Origin: Brevibacillus sedimenti
GTDB taxonomy: Bacteria; Bacillota; Bacilli; Brevibacillales; Brevibacillaceae
NCBI RefSeq assembly: GCF_020923495.1
Contig: NZ_CP064048.1
Coordinates: 1,017,501-1,081,500 of the forward strand
DNA: 64,000 nt
Direction of reading: 5' to 3'
Part shown: positions 34,075 to 43,433 of the stretch, piece by piece
Position numbering within the stretch: position 1 is the first letter of the stretch
Layout: each line of letters starts with the position of its first letter
Program-made: the position numbers and the translations under genes
Notes under the pieces: generated by a model
The model's database searches: none
What the model saw: only the letters and a program-made list of their open reading frames with translations
Told to the model about the DNA's origin: nothing

Positions 34075-35337
34075 TTAATTGAACAGAGCCATTACTTTGC
34101 CCAGGATAATCCCGACAAACCCGAAGTCGGCATCACCAAACGTGGTTCCTTCAACCCCCAGCGAGCCGAGCACCGGCAGCAGCATCGCCGGCAAAAAGCT
34201 GATCAAGAGGCCGTTGACGAATGCCCCGGCGATGGCGCCGCGCCGTCCGCCTGTCGCATTGCCAAACACGCCGGCCGCAGCCCCTGTAAAGAAGTGCGGG
34301 ACAAGACCCGGCACAATGATTTTCAATCCGAACAGGGGCAGCAGGAACATGGAGATCAGTCCCGCAATAAAGCTTACGAAAAATCCGATGACAACCGCAT
34401 TGGATGCGAACGGAAAGACCGTTGGGCAATCCAGTGCCGGAATGGCATTGGGCACCAGTTTTTCCGCGATCCCTTTAAATGCGGGCACAATTTCCGCGAG
34501 CAAAATCCGCACCCCTGCCATGACAATGTACACACCTGCTGCAAACGTAATCGCCTGCATGATGGCATACACCACATAGTTCTGGCCAGCGCTCAAATTC
34601 TCTTCCACAAAAGCCGGCCCCGCTGCAATGGCCACGACGACAAACAGGACCGTCATGGTTAACGAGACGGACACCGATGTATCCCGCAAGAAACCGAGCG
34701 ATTTTGGCACTTTGATATCTTCTGTCGATTTTTCCGGGTTCCCGACGACTTTTCCGATATAGCCTGCCACCAGGTAACCAATGGAACCGAAGTGCCCCAT
34801 CGCAATGTCATTGTTCCCCGTGATTTTCCGCATAAACGGCTGCAGCATGGCAGGAGACAGGACCATCACGGAGCCAAGAATCAGCGATCCAATGACCACC
34901 AACGGGACTCCTTTGACACCGCCCGTAGATAAAATGACGGCAATCAGACAAGCCATAAACATGGTATGATGACCGGTTAAGAATATGTATTTAAAAGGAG
35001 TCAAGCGGGCAAGCAAGATGTTGACGATCATCCCAAACAGCATGATCAACGCCGTTTCCGCGCCAAATGTTTGCTGCGCCAGGGCTACGATAGCCTCATT
35101 GTTGGGAATAACCCCCTGGATGTGAAACGCTTCGTCGAACATACTCCCGAAAGAACCCAGTGCACCAACCAAGATTCCTGCACCGCCTGACAGGATCAAA
35201 AAGCCCATGACGGTTTTCAAGGTTCCCGATACGACGTCTGCCACGCCTTTACGCTGCAGCAGCAACCCGATCAGGGCAAACAAGCCTACCAATATGGACG
35301 GTGAGCCCAGGATGTCTTTCATGATCAAGTCGAGCAT
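34075..35337 (-). CDS. ulaA: PTS ascorbate-type EIIC component (UlaA/SgaT family)
   Basis: A 420-residue membrane transporter of the PTS ascorbate-galactitol superfamily. LLQRKGVADVVSGTLKT, AFHIQGVIPNNEAIVALAQ, RLTPFKYIFLTGHH and the C-terminal ALFGLKI-type repeats are typical of UlaA. It imports and, with EIIB, phosphorylates its substrate. L-ascorbate is the known substrate of the family's founder, but no ascorbate catabolic genes (ulaD, ulaE, ulaF, ulaG types) are nearby, so the sugar acid remains unknown. Follows EIIB by 7 bases. Confidence 0.88.
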   Translation of the reverse strand: MLDLIMKDILGSPSILVGLFALIGLLLQRKGVADVVSGTLKTVMGFLILSGGAGILVGALGSFGSMFDEAFHIQGVIPNNEAIVALAQQTFGAETALIMLFGMIVNILLARLTPFKYIFLTGHHTMFMACLIAVILSTGGVKGVPLVVIGSLILGSVMVLSPAMLQPFMRKITGNNDIAMGHFGSIGYLVAGYIGKVVGNPEKSTEDIKVPKSLGFLRDTSVSVSLTMTVLFVVVAIAAGPAFVEENLSAGQNYVVYAIMQAITFAAGVYIVMAGVRILLAEIVPAFKGIAEKLVPNAIPALDCPTVFPFASNAVVIGFFVSFIAGLISMFLLPLFGLKIIVPGLVPHFFTGAAAGVFGNATGGRRGAIAGAFVNGLLISFLPAMLLPVLGSLGVEGTTFGDADFGFVGIILGKVMALFN

Positions 35338-35344
35338 CCATACA

Positions 35345-35620
35345 TCATTCCTTTGCGAAGTATTGTTGTAAAGCTTCCTTGATTTCGTTCTGGTCCAGAA
35401 TGTTTTTCAGGCCAATCACGTAACGTTTGCCGTTTTCCAATTGACTGACAATATCTTTTGAACCCATATACACATCAGCCTGTTCCGTTTTGCTCGTAGC
35501 CAGATCGGTATGGGATACTTCCGCCTGAATGCCCATTTCTCCCAGAATTTTCTTTACATTCATCTCCACGATAAAGCTGCTGCCCAATCCATTTCCGCAT
35601 ACAACCAGAATCTTTGTCAT
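35345..35620 (-). CDS. ulaB: PTS ascorbate-type EIIB component
   Basis: A 91-residue cytoplasmic protein with phospho-Cys8 in ILVVCGNGLGSSF and the typical EIIB fold length. It takes phosphate from an EIIA and passes it to the substrate bound by the EIIC encoded next. ATG at 35620 overlaps the regulator stop in ATGA. No separate EIIA gene is present; the EIIA domain at the end of the upstream regulator is the obvious donor candidate. Confidence 0.9.
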   Translation of the reverse strand: MTKILVVCGNGLGSSFIVEMNVKKILGEMGIQAEVSHTDLATSKTEQADVYMGSKDIVSQLENGKRYVIGLKNILDQNEIKEALQQYFAKE

Positions 35621-37689
35621 GCTTCTGTCCCCCTGTTGTTGGAATACATTGAGATATAGTGAAGAATGGTTTCCTTGTCTTGCGCACGAATGATCCTGTC
35701 GATATTGTCTTCTTCCGACAGCATCATCGACAGTTGGGCCAATGCTTTGAGATGGGTCTCATTATCGACGGCAGCCAGGACGATGATGAGCTGTGCATCA
35801 CGCTCCTGCGTGTTTGAAAATGAAACCGGCTGTTTCAACCGAAGCAGACTCATGCCGATTCGATTTACCCCCTGCTCCGGTCTCGCGTGCGGCAGCGCCA
35901 CCCTGGGTGCGATCACGATATAGGGACCATTTTCTTCTACATTGGCAATCATCGCTTGCACATACGCTTCTGTGATGGACTGGCTTTTCAGGAGCGGCTC
36001 GGCTGCCAGACGAATCGCTTCCTTCCAATCGCTCACGGAGTCTTTTAGCTGGATGTATTCTTCTTGCAACAACTCGTCGAGCATCGGCTTTCTCTCCCTC
36101 ATGATCTGTTTCTGCTGGTGCAGTACTTGCCTGATTTCCTCTGCCAACTGTTCTTCGTTTTCCACGACCGCATATTTTTTCACAATATCGACGATCGTTT
36201 GCGCCGTTATATGCGAGGGCGCACGATGGGTAACCGCTTCCATCTCATTTAGTAACTGCAACTTGTCGCGATCTGTTAAGATCGGGTTCACCAAGATGAT
36301 CCGATGACGCGGGTTCGCAATTTTGGTTGTGGACACAACCAAATCCACGTCTCCCCGAAAGTCATCATACTCCCTGAGAGTGATCGGCCCGAGCAGATCG
36401 ATGTTGGAAAACAACCCGTCCAACTGCTGTACCAGTATGCGCGACGTGCCGACCCCGTTTGCGCATACCAGCAGCACCCGCCTCAGGGTGGTTGCGGCGA
36501 TACCTTGCCGGCGCATCCATCCCCCAAAATGGACCGTGATATAGGCAATCTCATCTTCGCTGATGGATTTGCCGACCAACTTCTCCAAAGGGGAAATGCT
36601 TTTTTTCGTAAGTTCGTAAATATCACGGTATTGGCGCAGGATCACGTCCTTCAACGGGTTGGTGACGTCCATGTCGTAAAGAAACCGATAATAGGCTGGC
36701 TGCAGGTGAATATACAAATTGTGTTCCAACTGAACACGCTGATCAAATACAACACAAGCCCGCATCTCAAACAGATCAACCATATCGGTAATCGCCTGTC
36801 TTAACGCGGGGATTTCATACGCTTCCGCCAATTTCCCGAAGCGGTGCACCTTTGCGCTTAACAGCAGTGTGGCCAGATAACACTTTTCATCCTGCGGGAG
36901 CCGCAGCGGCAAGACCTTCTCCAAAGTCTGCACAACCTGGTAATGTATGGTATCCATGATGCGCTTGATCCGCCTCTGCGGAAAAGCAATCGCATTTCCG
37001 CCCATCACCCGCTGCACGCAATACGTAAAAAGGTAGCTAAGTGACTTCACCGTATCTTCGGCAAATTGGACCTGCAAATGCTTTTCGCAATCGTTCAACC
37101 ACTGCATGATGATGTCGGGAATCGGGACGTCGTGATCATCATCATGGAGATCCTGCAAAAGCAAGTCCTGACCTTCATGCAGCAGGGAATGAACATGGTG
37201 ACTGATCAGATTGCGAATCGTCAATTCATCGCCGGAAATTTTATACCCGCAAGCGTAGGAGTACGAGAGGCGCAAACCGTGCTTTTTCACTTCTGCTCTG
37301 ACCTTTTTGAGATCGTTCAGAATCGTATTGCGGCTGACACCTGTCTTCTCCATGCACTCGTGCGTGGTAATGCGTTGATTTGCCAGAAGTATATACAACA
37401 GCAAATAGATTTGCCTGTCTTCCGGTCGCAGGGCATACACATTCGGCTTCTTGTCCCCGATGATCCGGGCTGCTGCCTGTCTGCTGCTTTCATCCAAATA
37501 GTAGCCTTTTGCATAGATGTACTGGACTCGCGGCAGACCTGCTTCTGTAAGCCATTCATTGATTTTATGGATGTCGTAGTACAACGTTCGTCGCGAGATC
37601 GAGAAATGCTCCATCAATTCCTTGACGGACAGGGAATGACGAGACTGCACAAGAAGTTGCAACATTTGCATCGTTCTTTTGTCTAACAT
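35617..37689 (-). CDS. PRD-containing regulator with EIIB- and EIIA-like domains (BglG/MtlR type)
   Basis: About 690 residues. An N-terminal HTH (MLDKRTMQMLQLLVQ, SVKELMEHFSISRRTLYYDI) and a second HTH are followed by two PTS regulation domains (His in LISHHVHSLLHEG and IAYITVHFGGWMRR), an EIIB-like domain (LLVCANGVGTSRI with Cys) and a C-terminal EIIA domain of the fructose/mannitol type with His in RVALPHARPEQGVNR. ATG at 37689 has AAAGGTGG upstream. It leads the operon with ulaB-ulaA. Phosphorylation by HPr and EIIB would set its activity; its EIIA may also supply transport phosphate. Confidence 0.9.
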   Translation of the reverse strand: MLDKRTMQMLQLLVQSRHSLSVKELMEHFSISRRTLYYDIHKINEWLTEAGLPRVQYIYAKGYYLDESSRQAAARIIGDKKPNVYALRPEDRQIYLLLYILLANQRITTHECMEKTGVSRNTILNDLKKVRAEVKKHGLRLSYSYACGYKISGDELTIRNLISHHVHSLLHEGQDLLLQDLHDDDHDVPIPDIIMQWLNDCEKHLQVQFAEDTVKSLSYLFTYCVQRVMGGNAIAFPQRRIKRIMDTIHYQVVQTLEKVLPLRLPQDEKCYLATLLLSAKVHRFGKLAEAYEIPALRQAITDMVDLFEMRACVVFDQRVQLEHNLYIHLQPAYYRFLYDMDVTNPLKDVILRQYRDIYELTKKSISPLEKLVGKSISEDEIAYITVHFGGWMRRQGIAATTLRRVLLVCANGVGTSRILVQQLDGLFSNIDLLGPITLREYDDFRGDVDLVVSTTKIANPRHRIILVNPILTDRDKLQLLNEMEAVTHRAPSHITAQTIVDIVKKYAVVENEEQLAEEIRQVLHQQKQIMRERKPMLDELLQEEYIQLKDSVSDWKEAIRLAAEPLLKSQSITEAYVQAMIANVEENGPYIVIAPRVALPHARPEQGVNRIGMSLLRLKQPVSFSNTQERDAQLIIVLAAVDNETHLKALAQLSMMLSEEDNIDRIIRAQDKETILHYISMYSNNRGTEA

Positions 37690-37699
37690 GGCGGCCACC

Positions 37700-37720
37700 T
37701 TTAGCACAAAATCATGCACA
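37700..37720 (-). promoter_or_regulatory. TTTGTGC direct repeats before the PRD regulator, candidate operator
   Basis: On the minus strand TTTGTGCATGATTTTGTGC holds two TTTGTGC units, about 11 bases apart, close to the regulator start. The same core recurs as a perfect palindrome at 37824-37840. Confidence 0.3.
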
Positions 37721-37823
37721 AATTGCTGCACTTACTGATTGATTGTACGTCTCTATGGTTCTACTTTACATCAAATCTGCTTGTACAGTTAGACCGAATT
37801 TACCCCACGTGAATGTGCAAAAA

Positions 37824-37840
37824 TTGTGCTCACAGCACAA
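37824..37840 (-). terminator. TTGTGCT palindrome, operator or third terminator hairpin
   Basis: TTGTGCT-cac-AGCACAA is a perfect 17-bp palindrome. On the minus strand it is followed by TTTTTG, so it can be a third hairpin in the terminator series after mqo; its core also matches repeats beside the PRD regulator start, so a binding site is equally possible. Confidence 0.4.
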
Positions 37841-37844
37841 AAAA

Positions 37845-37915
37845 GCCCGCCTGTCGCGGCGGACGACAAAAAAAAGAACCTTTAATCCGCGCGAAATTTA
37901 GCAGATTAAAAGTTC
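37845..37915 (-). terminator. Tandem terminators after mqo
   Basis: The first hairpin, 37904-37915 with 37876-37887 (11 pairs plus one wobble), is followed on the minus strand by eight T residues. The second, 37858-37864 with 37845-37851, is followed by six T residues. Two consecutive intrinsic terminators protect the ula operon promoter from mqo readthrough. Confidence 0.88.
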
Positions 37916-37950
37916 GAAGATAGGCAATGGCTTGTCTGTTGCGTCTACTT

Positions 37951-39453
37951 TCAGCTGTAGACCAGTTCTTTTTCGACCAGACCCAGCGTCTGCTCGGTCG
38001 ACTTTTGAATTTCTTGCAGCAGTTGCGGGTTATCTGCAAGCGACACCCCATAAGACGGAATCATTTCGGTTATTTTCCGTCTCCACTCATTCATTTGCTG
38101 CGGGAAGCATTTTTCCAATACCTCCAGCATCACATGAACAACCGTAGAAGCACCAGGAGAAGCCCCGAGCAGCGCAGCTACCGAGCCGTCAGCAGCCGTA
38201 ACCACTTCCGTACCGAATTGAAGGGTGCCTTTGCCGCCTTCCTTGGTGTCCTTGATCACCTGCACACGTTGACCCGCTACCACGATATCCCAATCTGCGC
38301 TGTTGGCAGTCGGAATAAACTCGCGCAGTTCTTCCATGCGCTGTTCATTCGACAACAGAACCTGCTGGATCAGATACTTGGTCAGTGCCATTTCTTTTAC
38401 GCCTGCTGCCAGCATCGTCAGGACGTTGTCCGGTTTTACGGATCGGATCAGATCAAAATAAGAACCCGTTTTCAAAAACTTGGGTGAGAAGCCGGCAAAC
38501 GGTCCAAACAGCAGCGTTTTTTGAGTCTCAATATATCTGGTATCCAGATGCGGAACAGACATCGGTGGAGCGCCAACCTTGGCCTTGCCGTATACTTTTG
38601 CATGGTGCTTTGCGATCACGTCCGGATTTTTACATACCATGAACAGTCCGCTTACCGGGAAACCGCCAATGTGTTTTGCCTCCGGAATCCCCGTTTTTTG
38701 CAGCAGCGGCAGGCTTCCGCCCCCTGCGCCGATAAACACGAATTTTGCCGTATGGGTTTCGATCTGACCGCTGTCGAGATCGTGCACCTTCACACTCCAC
38801 GAACCGTCGCTCGCACGTGTAATATCCTTTACGTGATGCTTGTAGTGAATCTCGACGTGCTGCTTCTGCAAGTGCTCAAACAGCATGCGCGTCAACGCAC
38901 CAAAGTTGACATCCGTTCCTGAGTCAATTTTCGTGGCCGCGATCGGTTCATTCACGGTACGGCCTTCCATGATCAGCGGGAACCATTCCTGCAATGTAGC
39001 CGGGTCATCAGAAAACTCCATTCCTTCAAACAGCGGGATGTTCGACAGCGCTTCAAAACGTTTTTTCAAGAACGCGACATTTTTTTCCCCTTGTACGAAA
39101 CTCATATGGGGAATGGGCATGATAAAATCTTTCGGATTCCGAATCAGATTACGTTTGACGAGATAAGACCAAAACTGTTTGGAAAGATGAAATTGTTCGT
39201 TGATTTTAATCGCTTTGGTAATATCGACAGACCCGTCCGATTTTTCCGGTGTATAGTTAAGCTCACAAAGAGCAGCATGGCCCGTCCCTGCATTATTCCA
39301 TTCATTCGAGCTCTCATTACCTGCGACCGGGAGTTTCTCAAACACTTTGATCTCCCAATCCGGTGCTAACTCTTTCAGCAATGTTCCCAAAGTCGCGCTC
39401 ATGATTCCGGCACCAATCAAGATAACGTCTGTTTTCTTCTGGATATTGCTCAT
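37951..39453 (-). CDS. mqo: Malate:quinone oxidoreductase
   Basis: A peripheral membrane FAD enzyme oxidising malate to oxaloacetate with electrons to quinone; alternative to NAD malate dehydrogenase. The 500-residue product has the FAD motif [15 protein letters not shown] near the N terminus, [21 protein letters not shown] (family hallmark split here: [16 protein letters not shown]), [16 protein letters not shown] and the C-terminal [19 protein letters not shown] at 39453 is preceded by GGAAGGGGTATC. Monocistronic with tandem terminators. Confidence 0.96.
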   Translation of the reverse strand: MSNIQKKTDVILIGAGIMSATLGTLLKELAPDWEIKVFEKLPVAGNESSNEWNNAGTGHAALCELNYTPEKSDGSVDITKAIKINEQFHLSKQFWSYLVKRNLIRNPKDFIMPIPHMSFVQGEKNVAFLKKRFEALSNIPLFEGMEFSDDPATLQEWFPLIMEGRTVNEPIAATKIDSGTDVNFGALTRMLFEHLQKQHVEIHYKHHVKDITRASDGSWSVKVHDLDSGQIETHTAKFVFIGAGGGSLPLLQKTGIPEAKHIGGFPVSGLFMVCKNPDVIAKHHAKVYGKAKVGAPPMSVPHLDTRYIETQKTLLFGPFAGFSPKFLKTGSYFDLIRSVKPDNVLTMLAAGVKEMALTKYLIQQVLLSNEQRMEELREFIPTANSADWDIVVAGQRVQVIKDTKEGGKGTLQFGTEVVTAADGSVAALLGASPGASTVVHVMLEVLEKCFPQQMNEWRRKITEMIPSYGVSLADNPQLLQEIQKSTEQTLGLVEKELVYS

Positions 39454-39871
39454 GATACCCCTTCCTTTTAAAAGAGTAGGCGCTCCTGCATAGACATTAC
39501 AAAAGGAAGGCCCCCCACCTCGGAACACACCGTCAAAATTCGACCATCATACTCTATTATGATACCTATGGTTGCAAATATCTACTATAAACTGATGGGG
39601 ATTCTCCATTTGGGGGCTGGTAATGATGGGTAGTTGCTTGCGAGAGGCTGAAAACACCCAAAAAAACTAGCCTTACCCCGGCTTCTGACAAGGGGTAAGG
39701 CGAGTATGTTTGTTTGCGAATGTTGTTTTGCCTGCCAACTACTTTTGAGCATCAAGAATAAACAGTGATGCATCCTGACCCATGAATATGTTGCTTCCGG
39801 TGTTTTTTGAATGCAATCATCCCCCATTTAAGCTGGACAAGTACAGAACCATTTGTCATCCAGTTATACCT
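39454..39871. other. Intergenic region between mqo and an MFS gene
   Basis: About 420 bases with no gene I can support. It holds the mqo promoter region (AT-rich, no clear hexamers by eye) and, at 39670-39701, a terminator for the MFS gene to its right. Confidence 0.5.
39660..39701 (-). terminator. Terminator of the MFS gene at 39872
   Basis: GCCTTACCCC (39670-39679) pairs perfectly with GGGGTAAGGC (39692-39701); the minus strand then reads TTTTTTT. Confidence 0.85.
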
Positions 39872-41137
39872 TTAGATTGTGTTCTCTAAGGTCGTGTTCC
39901 TTTCCTCACTGCTTTTGATCTCATACGCACGAACGTTGGAACGTGCAAGACAAATGGACACGATTAGCAAGATAAAGGCAGTGCACATGAACGCGATCCT
40001 CGTCCCGTATGCATCGGCCAACCCGCCAAGCAGCAAGGCCGATAACGGGAAAGATACCGTTAAAATCATGCGAAATGCAGCATTAATCCGTCCCATAAAT
40101 TCATTTGGTATTTCCAACTGACGGATCGTAAAAGTATAGACGACGCGAATCGTTGCAGCCATGGTAATAATGCCGTAGCCGATCAAAGGCATGAACCATC
40201 CTGTCGGGATTACCATGATGCAGCCGCCGATAAACATTGCATTCGAGACGTGGATAATCGCTCGGCCGATCGGCATGCGTTTTAATATCAGCGGCGCGCA
40301 AACAGACCCGATTGTCGTCATAATGCCAATAACCGAATACATCGTTCCCACCAACAAAGCGTTATGCAGTTCGTTTGCCAAATAAAATCTCATCACCGTG
40401 TGCAGTGCTCCGACAGCCAAATTGCTGAGCCCTCCAATGAAGGCCAACACCCAAAGAATCTCCGAGCGGAATAAAAACGTGATCCCTTCCTTAATGTCAA
40501 GGAAAACGGTTTGCCATGTCATGCGTGTCCTGGCTTTTTCGTTCTGCAGCGTGATGGGCAGGATGGTCACGACAATCAATGTGAATAAATACGAGAGACC
40601 ATCAATATACAGCGACTCGACCGTTCCGACCAATCCCACGAGCGCGCCTGCGATAACCGGTCCCAACATGGTCGTGATATTGTCCATTGACCGATACAAG
40701 GAGTTTGCAGCGGTAAGTTGTTCTCTTGCTACCAATTGCGGAATGACTGAAAAGTCTGACACCAAATCAAACATGATCATGAAGATCGACAGACAAAACC
40801 CAATTACAAAGAGCCAGATAACATTCAGCAATCCCACCTTATACAACAAGGGAATCAAGCAGACCAAAATCATCCTGGCAAAATCGGACCAGATCAATAC
40901 TTTTCGACGATCCCATCGATCAACGAAAACCCCCAAGAATGGACCGACCAGGACAAAAGGCAGCATTTCAACTGCCCACATCGTACTCATCCAACCTACG
41001 GAACCGGTCATTTCAAACAACAGCCAGGGCAACGCAAACAGGTAGATTTGACTTCCGATCTTGGAAAAAAATGAGGCGATAAAATATATCGCAAACCATT
41101 TATTTTTAAATAGATGCCCTTGTTTAACTGCACTCAT
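39872..41137 (-). CDS. MFS transporter, MFS_3/Mef-like exporter
   Basis: A 421-residue MFS protein with about twelve membrane segments. IASFFSKIGSQIYLFALPWLLFEMTGS, split here as FFSKIGSQIYLFALPW and LLFEMTGS, the loop FVDRWDRRKVLIWSDFARM and PQLVAREQLTAANSL match the MFS_3 (enterobactin/macrolide exporter-like) group. AAGGAG precedes the ATG by nine bases within an AAGGAGACTCCTT palindrome that could pair in the mRNA. Its base composition is visibly more AT-rich than the flanking core genes, suggesting transfer. Substrate unknown; Mef-type macrolide export is one possibility, not shown. Confidence 0.85.
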   Translation of the reverse strand: MSAVKQGHLFKNKWFAIYFIASFFSKIGSQIYLFALPWLLFEMTGSVGWMSTMWAVEMLPFVLVGPFLGVFVDRWDRRKVLIWSDFARMILVCLIPLLYKVGLLNVIWLFVIGFCLSIFMIMFDLVSDFSVIPQLVAREQLTAANSLYRSMDNITTMLGPVIAGALVGLVGTVESLYIDGLSYLFTLIVVTILPITLQNEKARTRMTWQTVFLDIKEGITFLFRSEILWVLAFIGGLSNLAVGALHTVMRFYLANELHNALLVGTMYSVIGIMTTIGSVCAPLILKRMPIGRAIIHVSNAMFIGGCIMVIPTGWFMPLIGYGIITMAATIRVVYTFTIRQLEIPNEFMGRINAAFRMILTVSFPLSALLLGGLADAYGTRIAFMCTAFILLIVSICLARSNVRAYEIKSSEERNTTLENTI

Positions 41138-41222
41138 GAAAGGAGTCTCCTTATAATCTAATTGCCGACTGTATTCCTATTTTTTCCTTATAATTTTATT
41201 CTACCCAAATCCCTATGACATT

Positions 41223-41256
41223 GGAAAGAGGTGCCCCCTGCGAGACACCTCTTTCC
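41223..41256 (-). terminator. Hairpin after the AraC-VOC operon
   Basis: GGAAAGAGGTG (41223-41233) and CACCTCTTTCC (41246-41256) form an 11-bp perfect stem about 50 bases past the VOC stop. The U tract is weak. Confidence 0.5.
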
Positions 41257-41303
41257 TGACGGTCTCGGCTTTCGAAACCCTCCCGGATTTGAGCCCAACC
41301 GCC

Positions 41304-41756
41304 TTATGACGTTTGCTGTTTTTGGTATTTTTCGTCAGCTTTCCGAAGCCCTTCATCCCACGATTCAGCGGGAAGCGATTCTATCAGTTCAATCAGGTTT
41401 CCATCCGGGTCCCGCAGGTGTGCGGTGCGAATTCCCCAGCCTGGACGGTCCTGAACGTCTGTAATCATGGAGATGCCTTCCGCTTTTAAGCGGGCTGCGG
41501 TTGCGTCAAGATCGTTCACCCTCACAATCAACGCAAATTGATCCTGGGCATCCGAAGCGGCCGGGAGATGGTCTGTACCTACAGCCTCAGCCATTTCGCT
41601 GCGAGAGAAGATCGCGAATTGGCTTTCCGCCGTGCCAAAACTGGCATATCCCCCGCCCAATTCGCCCCACAGGACCGGGAAACCCAGCTTTTCGTGATAA
41701 AAGGTAAAGCACTCATCAAAACGGGTTACCAGCAATCGTACGTTATCCAGTTTCAT
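41304..41756 (-). CDS. Glyoxalase/VOC-family protein
   Basis: About 150 residues forming two betaalphabetabetabeta units: KLDNVRLLVTRFDECFTFYHEKLGFPVLW in the first (here given as VTRFDECFTFYHEKLG) and LIVRVNDLDATAARLKAEGI with HLRDPDGNLIELIE in the second. The VOC superfamily includes glyoxalases, dioxygenases and bleomycin-type drug-binding proteins; the specific role is unknown. ATG at 41756, or TTG two codons earlier, which has a better distance to AGGAGG. It overlaps the end of the AraC gene by about 14 bases, so the pair is coupled and probably co-regulated. Confidence 0.85.
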   Translation of the reverse strand: MKLDNVRLLVTRFDECFTFYHEKLGFPVLWGELGGGYASFGTAESQFAIFSRSEMAEAVGTDHLPAASDAQDQFALIVRVNDLDATAARLKAEGISMITDVQDRPGWGIRTAHLRDPDGNLIELIESLPAESWDEGLRKADEKYQKQQTS

Positions 41757-42672
41757 TGGCAAACTCAGCCTCCTCACTCGTTTCAATACGATGATAGGCC
41801 GGATATGACCTGTCCGTATTGAACAAATCGGACATGCTCGCTCGCCTGATGTAATGTCCGGGAGACATGCCCGCGAGTGCGCTGAAATCCCGGACAAAGT
41901 GCGCCTGATCGGCATACCCGCATTGATACGCCAAGTCAGCCCCCTGGATCTGGCCTGTGCTTTTGGCGATCAAATCAACGGCTCGTTGAAACCGTACGAC
42001 GCGACAAAACTGTTTGGGGCTGCAGCCTGTCCACATTTCAAACCGCCGCAACAATTGCCGGGGGCTCACCGCTTCGCGGGCGGCCAGTTCATGAATCCGA
42101 ACATTCCCGGAATGGCGGTACATCTCATGCAACACGTTGGCGACGAGCGGATCGAACGGTTCGTCAGGGGAAACCGAAAGCCGCTGCTGCAAAGCCGCGT
42201 CCAACACCCGAATCCGTGTCGGCAGGTCCTCCGCGTCCGCCAGCCGATCCAACAGACGCAGCGCACCGTCTCCGAACAGTTCGGTCAGGGACGGGGAGCT
42301 CCCGCCGCGATACAGGGACAGCGGCGAGCGAAGAAATGGCACGGCTCCTCCCGGACGAAAGCGGACCCCAAACCATGCGGTGTCAGGACCCGGATAGATG
42401 GTGAAGGCGGACTCCATCACCCCGGACAGATGTCCGGAAACCGTACGATGACGGGATACGGTAAACACGAAGTCAAAACATCCGTCAGGGATGACGAGAA
42501 TGTCGTCGAATTCACCTGTGTCATCTTCAGCACGTGTTGTCACACTCCAGTAGCAGGCAATATGCGGCCGTAAAGACGGACTCGGCGAATACTCCCGGTA
42601 CTGGACGGAACTCCGGCCGGATACCGGCAGTCCTTGCGATGGAGTAAACCATTTCACCAGGTGTTCATGCAT
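41743..42672 (-). CDS. AraC-family transcriptional regulator
   Basis: A 309-residue regulator with an N-terminal sensing domain (IACYWSVTTRAEDD, VIPDGCFDFVFTV, WFGVRFRPGGAVPFL) of the DUF6597-like type and a C-terminal double HTH: VRIHELAAREAVSPRQLLRRF and ADLAYQCGYADQAHFVRDF, with the family ending GMSPGHYIRR. ATG at 42672 has GGATGGAGAG upstream; a longer form is unlikely. It overlaps the downstream VOC gene and probably controls it. Ligand unknown. Confidence 0.9.
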   Translation of the reverse strand: MHEHLVKWFTPSQGLPVSGRSSVQYREYSPSPSLRPHIACYWSVTTRAEDDTGEFDDILVIPDGCFDFVFTVSRHRTVSGHLSGVMESAFTIYPGPDTAWFGVRFRPGGAVPFLRSPLSLYRGGSSPSLTELFGDGALRLLDRLADAEDLPTRIRVLDAALQQRLSVSPDEPFDPLVANVLHEMYRHSGNVRIHELAAREAVSPRQLLRRFEMWTGCSPKQFCRVVRFQRAVDLIAKSTGQIQGADLAYQCGYADQAHFVRDFSALAGMSPGHYIRRASMSDLFNTDRSYPAYHRIETSEEAEFANETG

Positions 42673-42734
42673 TTTCTCTCCATCCTCCTCACGTCCCACT
42701 CTTCTTCATTCTATCCAAAATTTTTTGACAAATG

Positions 42735-42770
42735 AAAGCAGAAAAAAGAGCCGCCCCTTGGAAGGCGCCT
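42735..42770 (-). terminator. Terminator of the ferritin-like protein gene
   Basis: On the minus strand GAGGCGCCTT pairs imperfectly with GGGGCGGCTC (one mismatch, wobbles) and runs into TTTTTT. It lies about 70 bases after the gene that stops at 42841. Confidence 0.55.
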
Positions 42771-42840
42771 CCTTTGTGGAAGTCCTCGTTCATCTGGTGA
42801 TATCGACGCGGTGATAGGGGTTGCTCCGCTTATGTTGACG

Positions 42841-43296
42841 TCAGGGAGTTGGTAACAACTGCAGATGTTTCTTCAGCTGATCGACGCGCTTTTGGTCTTC
42901 CTCCAGCACCGTATCCACAATTCGCTTGCTTTCCTCATCCAGGTCACCGGCTACCATTCTGTGCGAGAAGTGAATGCCGTATTTGTTCTCACCGAGCAGC
43001 GCGTCATGCAGAATGTCCCTTGAATTCTGCGGCGGCTCCCGAAATGTTTGCATCCATTCCCTCAACTCGCCCATAACGCCCACACCATCTACTGCCTGAC
43101 CGCCCAAATCCTGAATGCGTTTGGCAATTTTCTGCGCGCCCAGTTTGGCATGTTGCTGGAACTCTTGCAGCAGCTCCCTTACTTTCGGCTCCTTGGCATG
43201 TGAAATCAGGTACTCGTATTGATGGATGCCCATATACCTTCCTTGCAAAAACCTGTTCAATTCCCGGATGACGCGCTGTCGCTGTTTCTCGTCCAT
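42841..43296 (-). CDS. DUF2383-like four-helix-bundle (ferritin-like) protein
   Basis: A 151-residue helical protein: FLQGRYMGIHQYEYLISHA, EFQQHAKLGAQKIAKRIQDLG and HDALLGENKYGIHFSHRM supply the spaced Glu and His pairs of ferritin-like/PA2169-type bundles, with a long last helix EESKRIVDTVLEEDQKRVDQL. Such proteins are often stress or sporulation associated, but the function is unknown. AAGGGGGATAACGT precedes the ATG. Monocistronic. Confidence 0.7.
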   Translation of the reverse strand: MDEKQRQRVIRELNRFLQGRYMGIHQYEYLISHAKEPKVRELLQEFQQHAKLGAQKIAKRIQDLGGQAVDGVGVMGELREWMQTFREPPQNSRDILHDALLGENKYGIHFSHRMVAGDLDEESKRIVDTVLEEDQKRVDQLKKHLQLLPTP

Positions 43297-43368
43297 ACGT
43301 TATCCCCCTTTTTGGGAATAGTATGTCCAACAGCTGCTCAACTGCCTCCTCGAAAAGAAACAAAAAAG

Positions 43369-43395
43369 AAGAGGCATCCAATCGCGGTGCCTCTT
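43369..43395 (-). terminator. Terminator of the DHA2 transporter gene
   Basis: AAGAGGCA (43369-43376) pairs with TGCCTCTT (43388-43395); the minus strand continues CTTTTTTG. Confidence 0.7.
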
Positions 43396-43433
43396 TTCAG
43401 GCTGATATGCAGTGCCTGCGTACCATCGTAGTT

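Noticed and set aside
39585-39827. 80-codon minus-strand frame between mqo and the MFS gene
   Set aside because: Contains the MFS terminator hairpin and has no ribosome binding site.
42216-42404. Plus-strand frames opposite the AraC gene
   Set aside because: Antisense shadows of a GC-rich coding region without ribosome binding sites.
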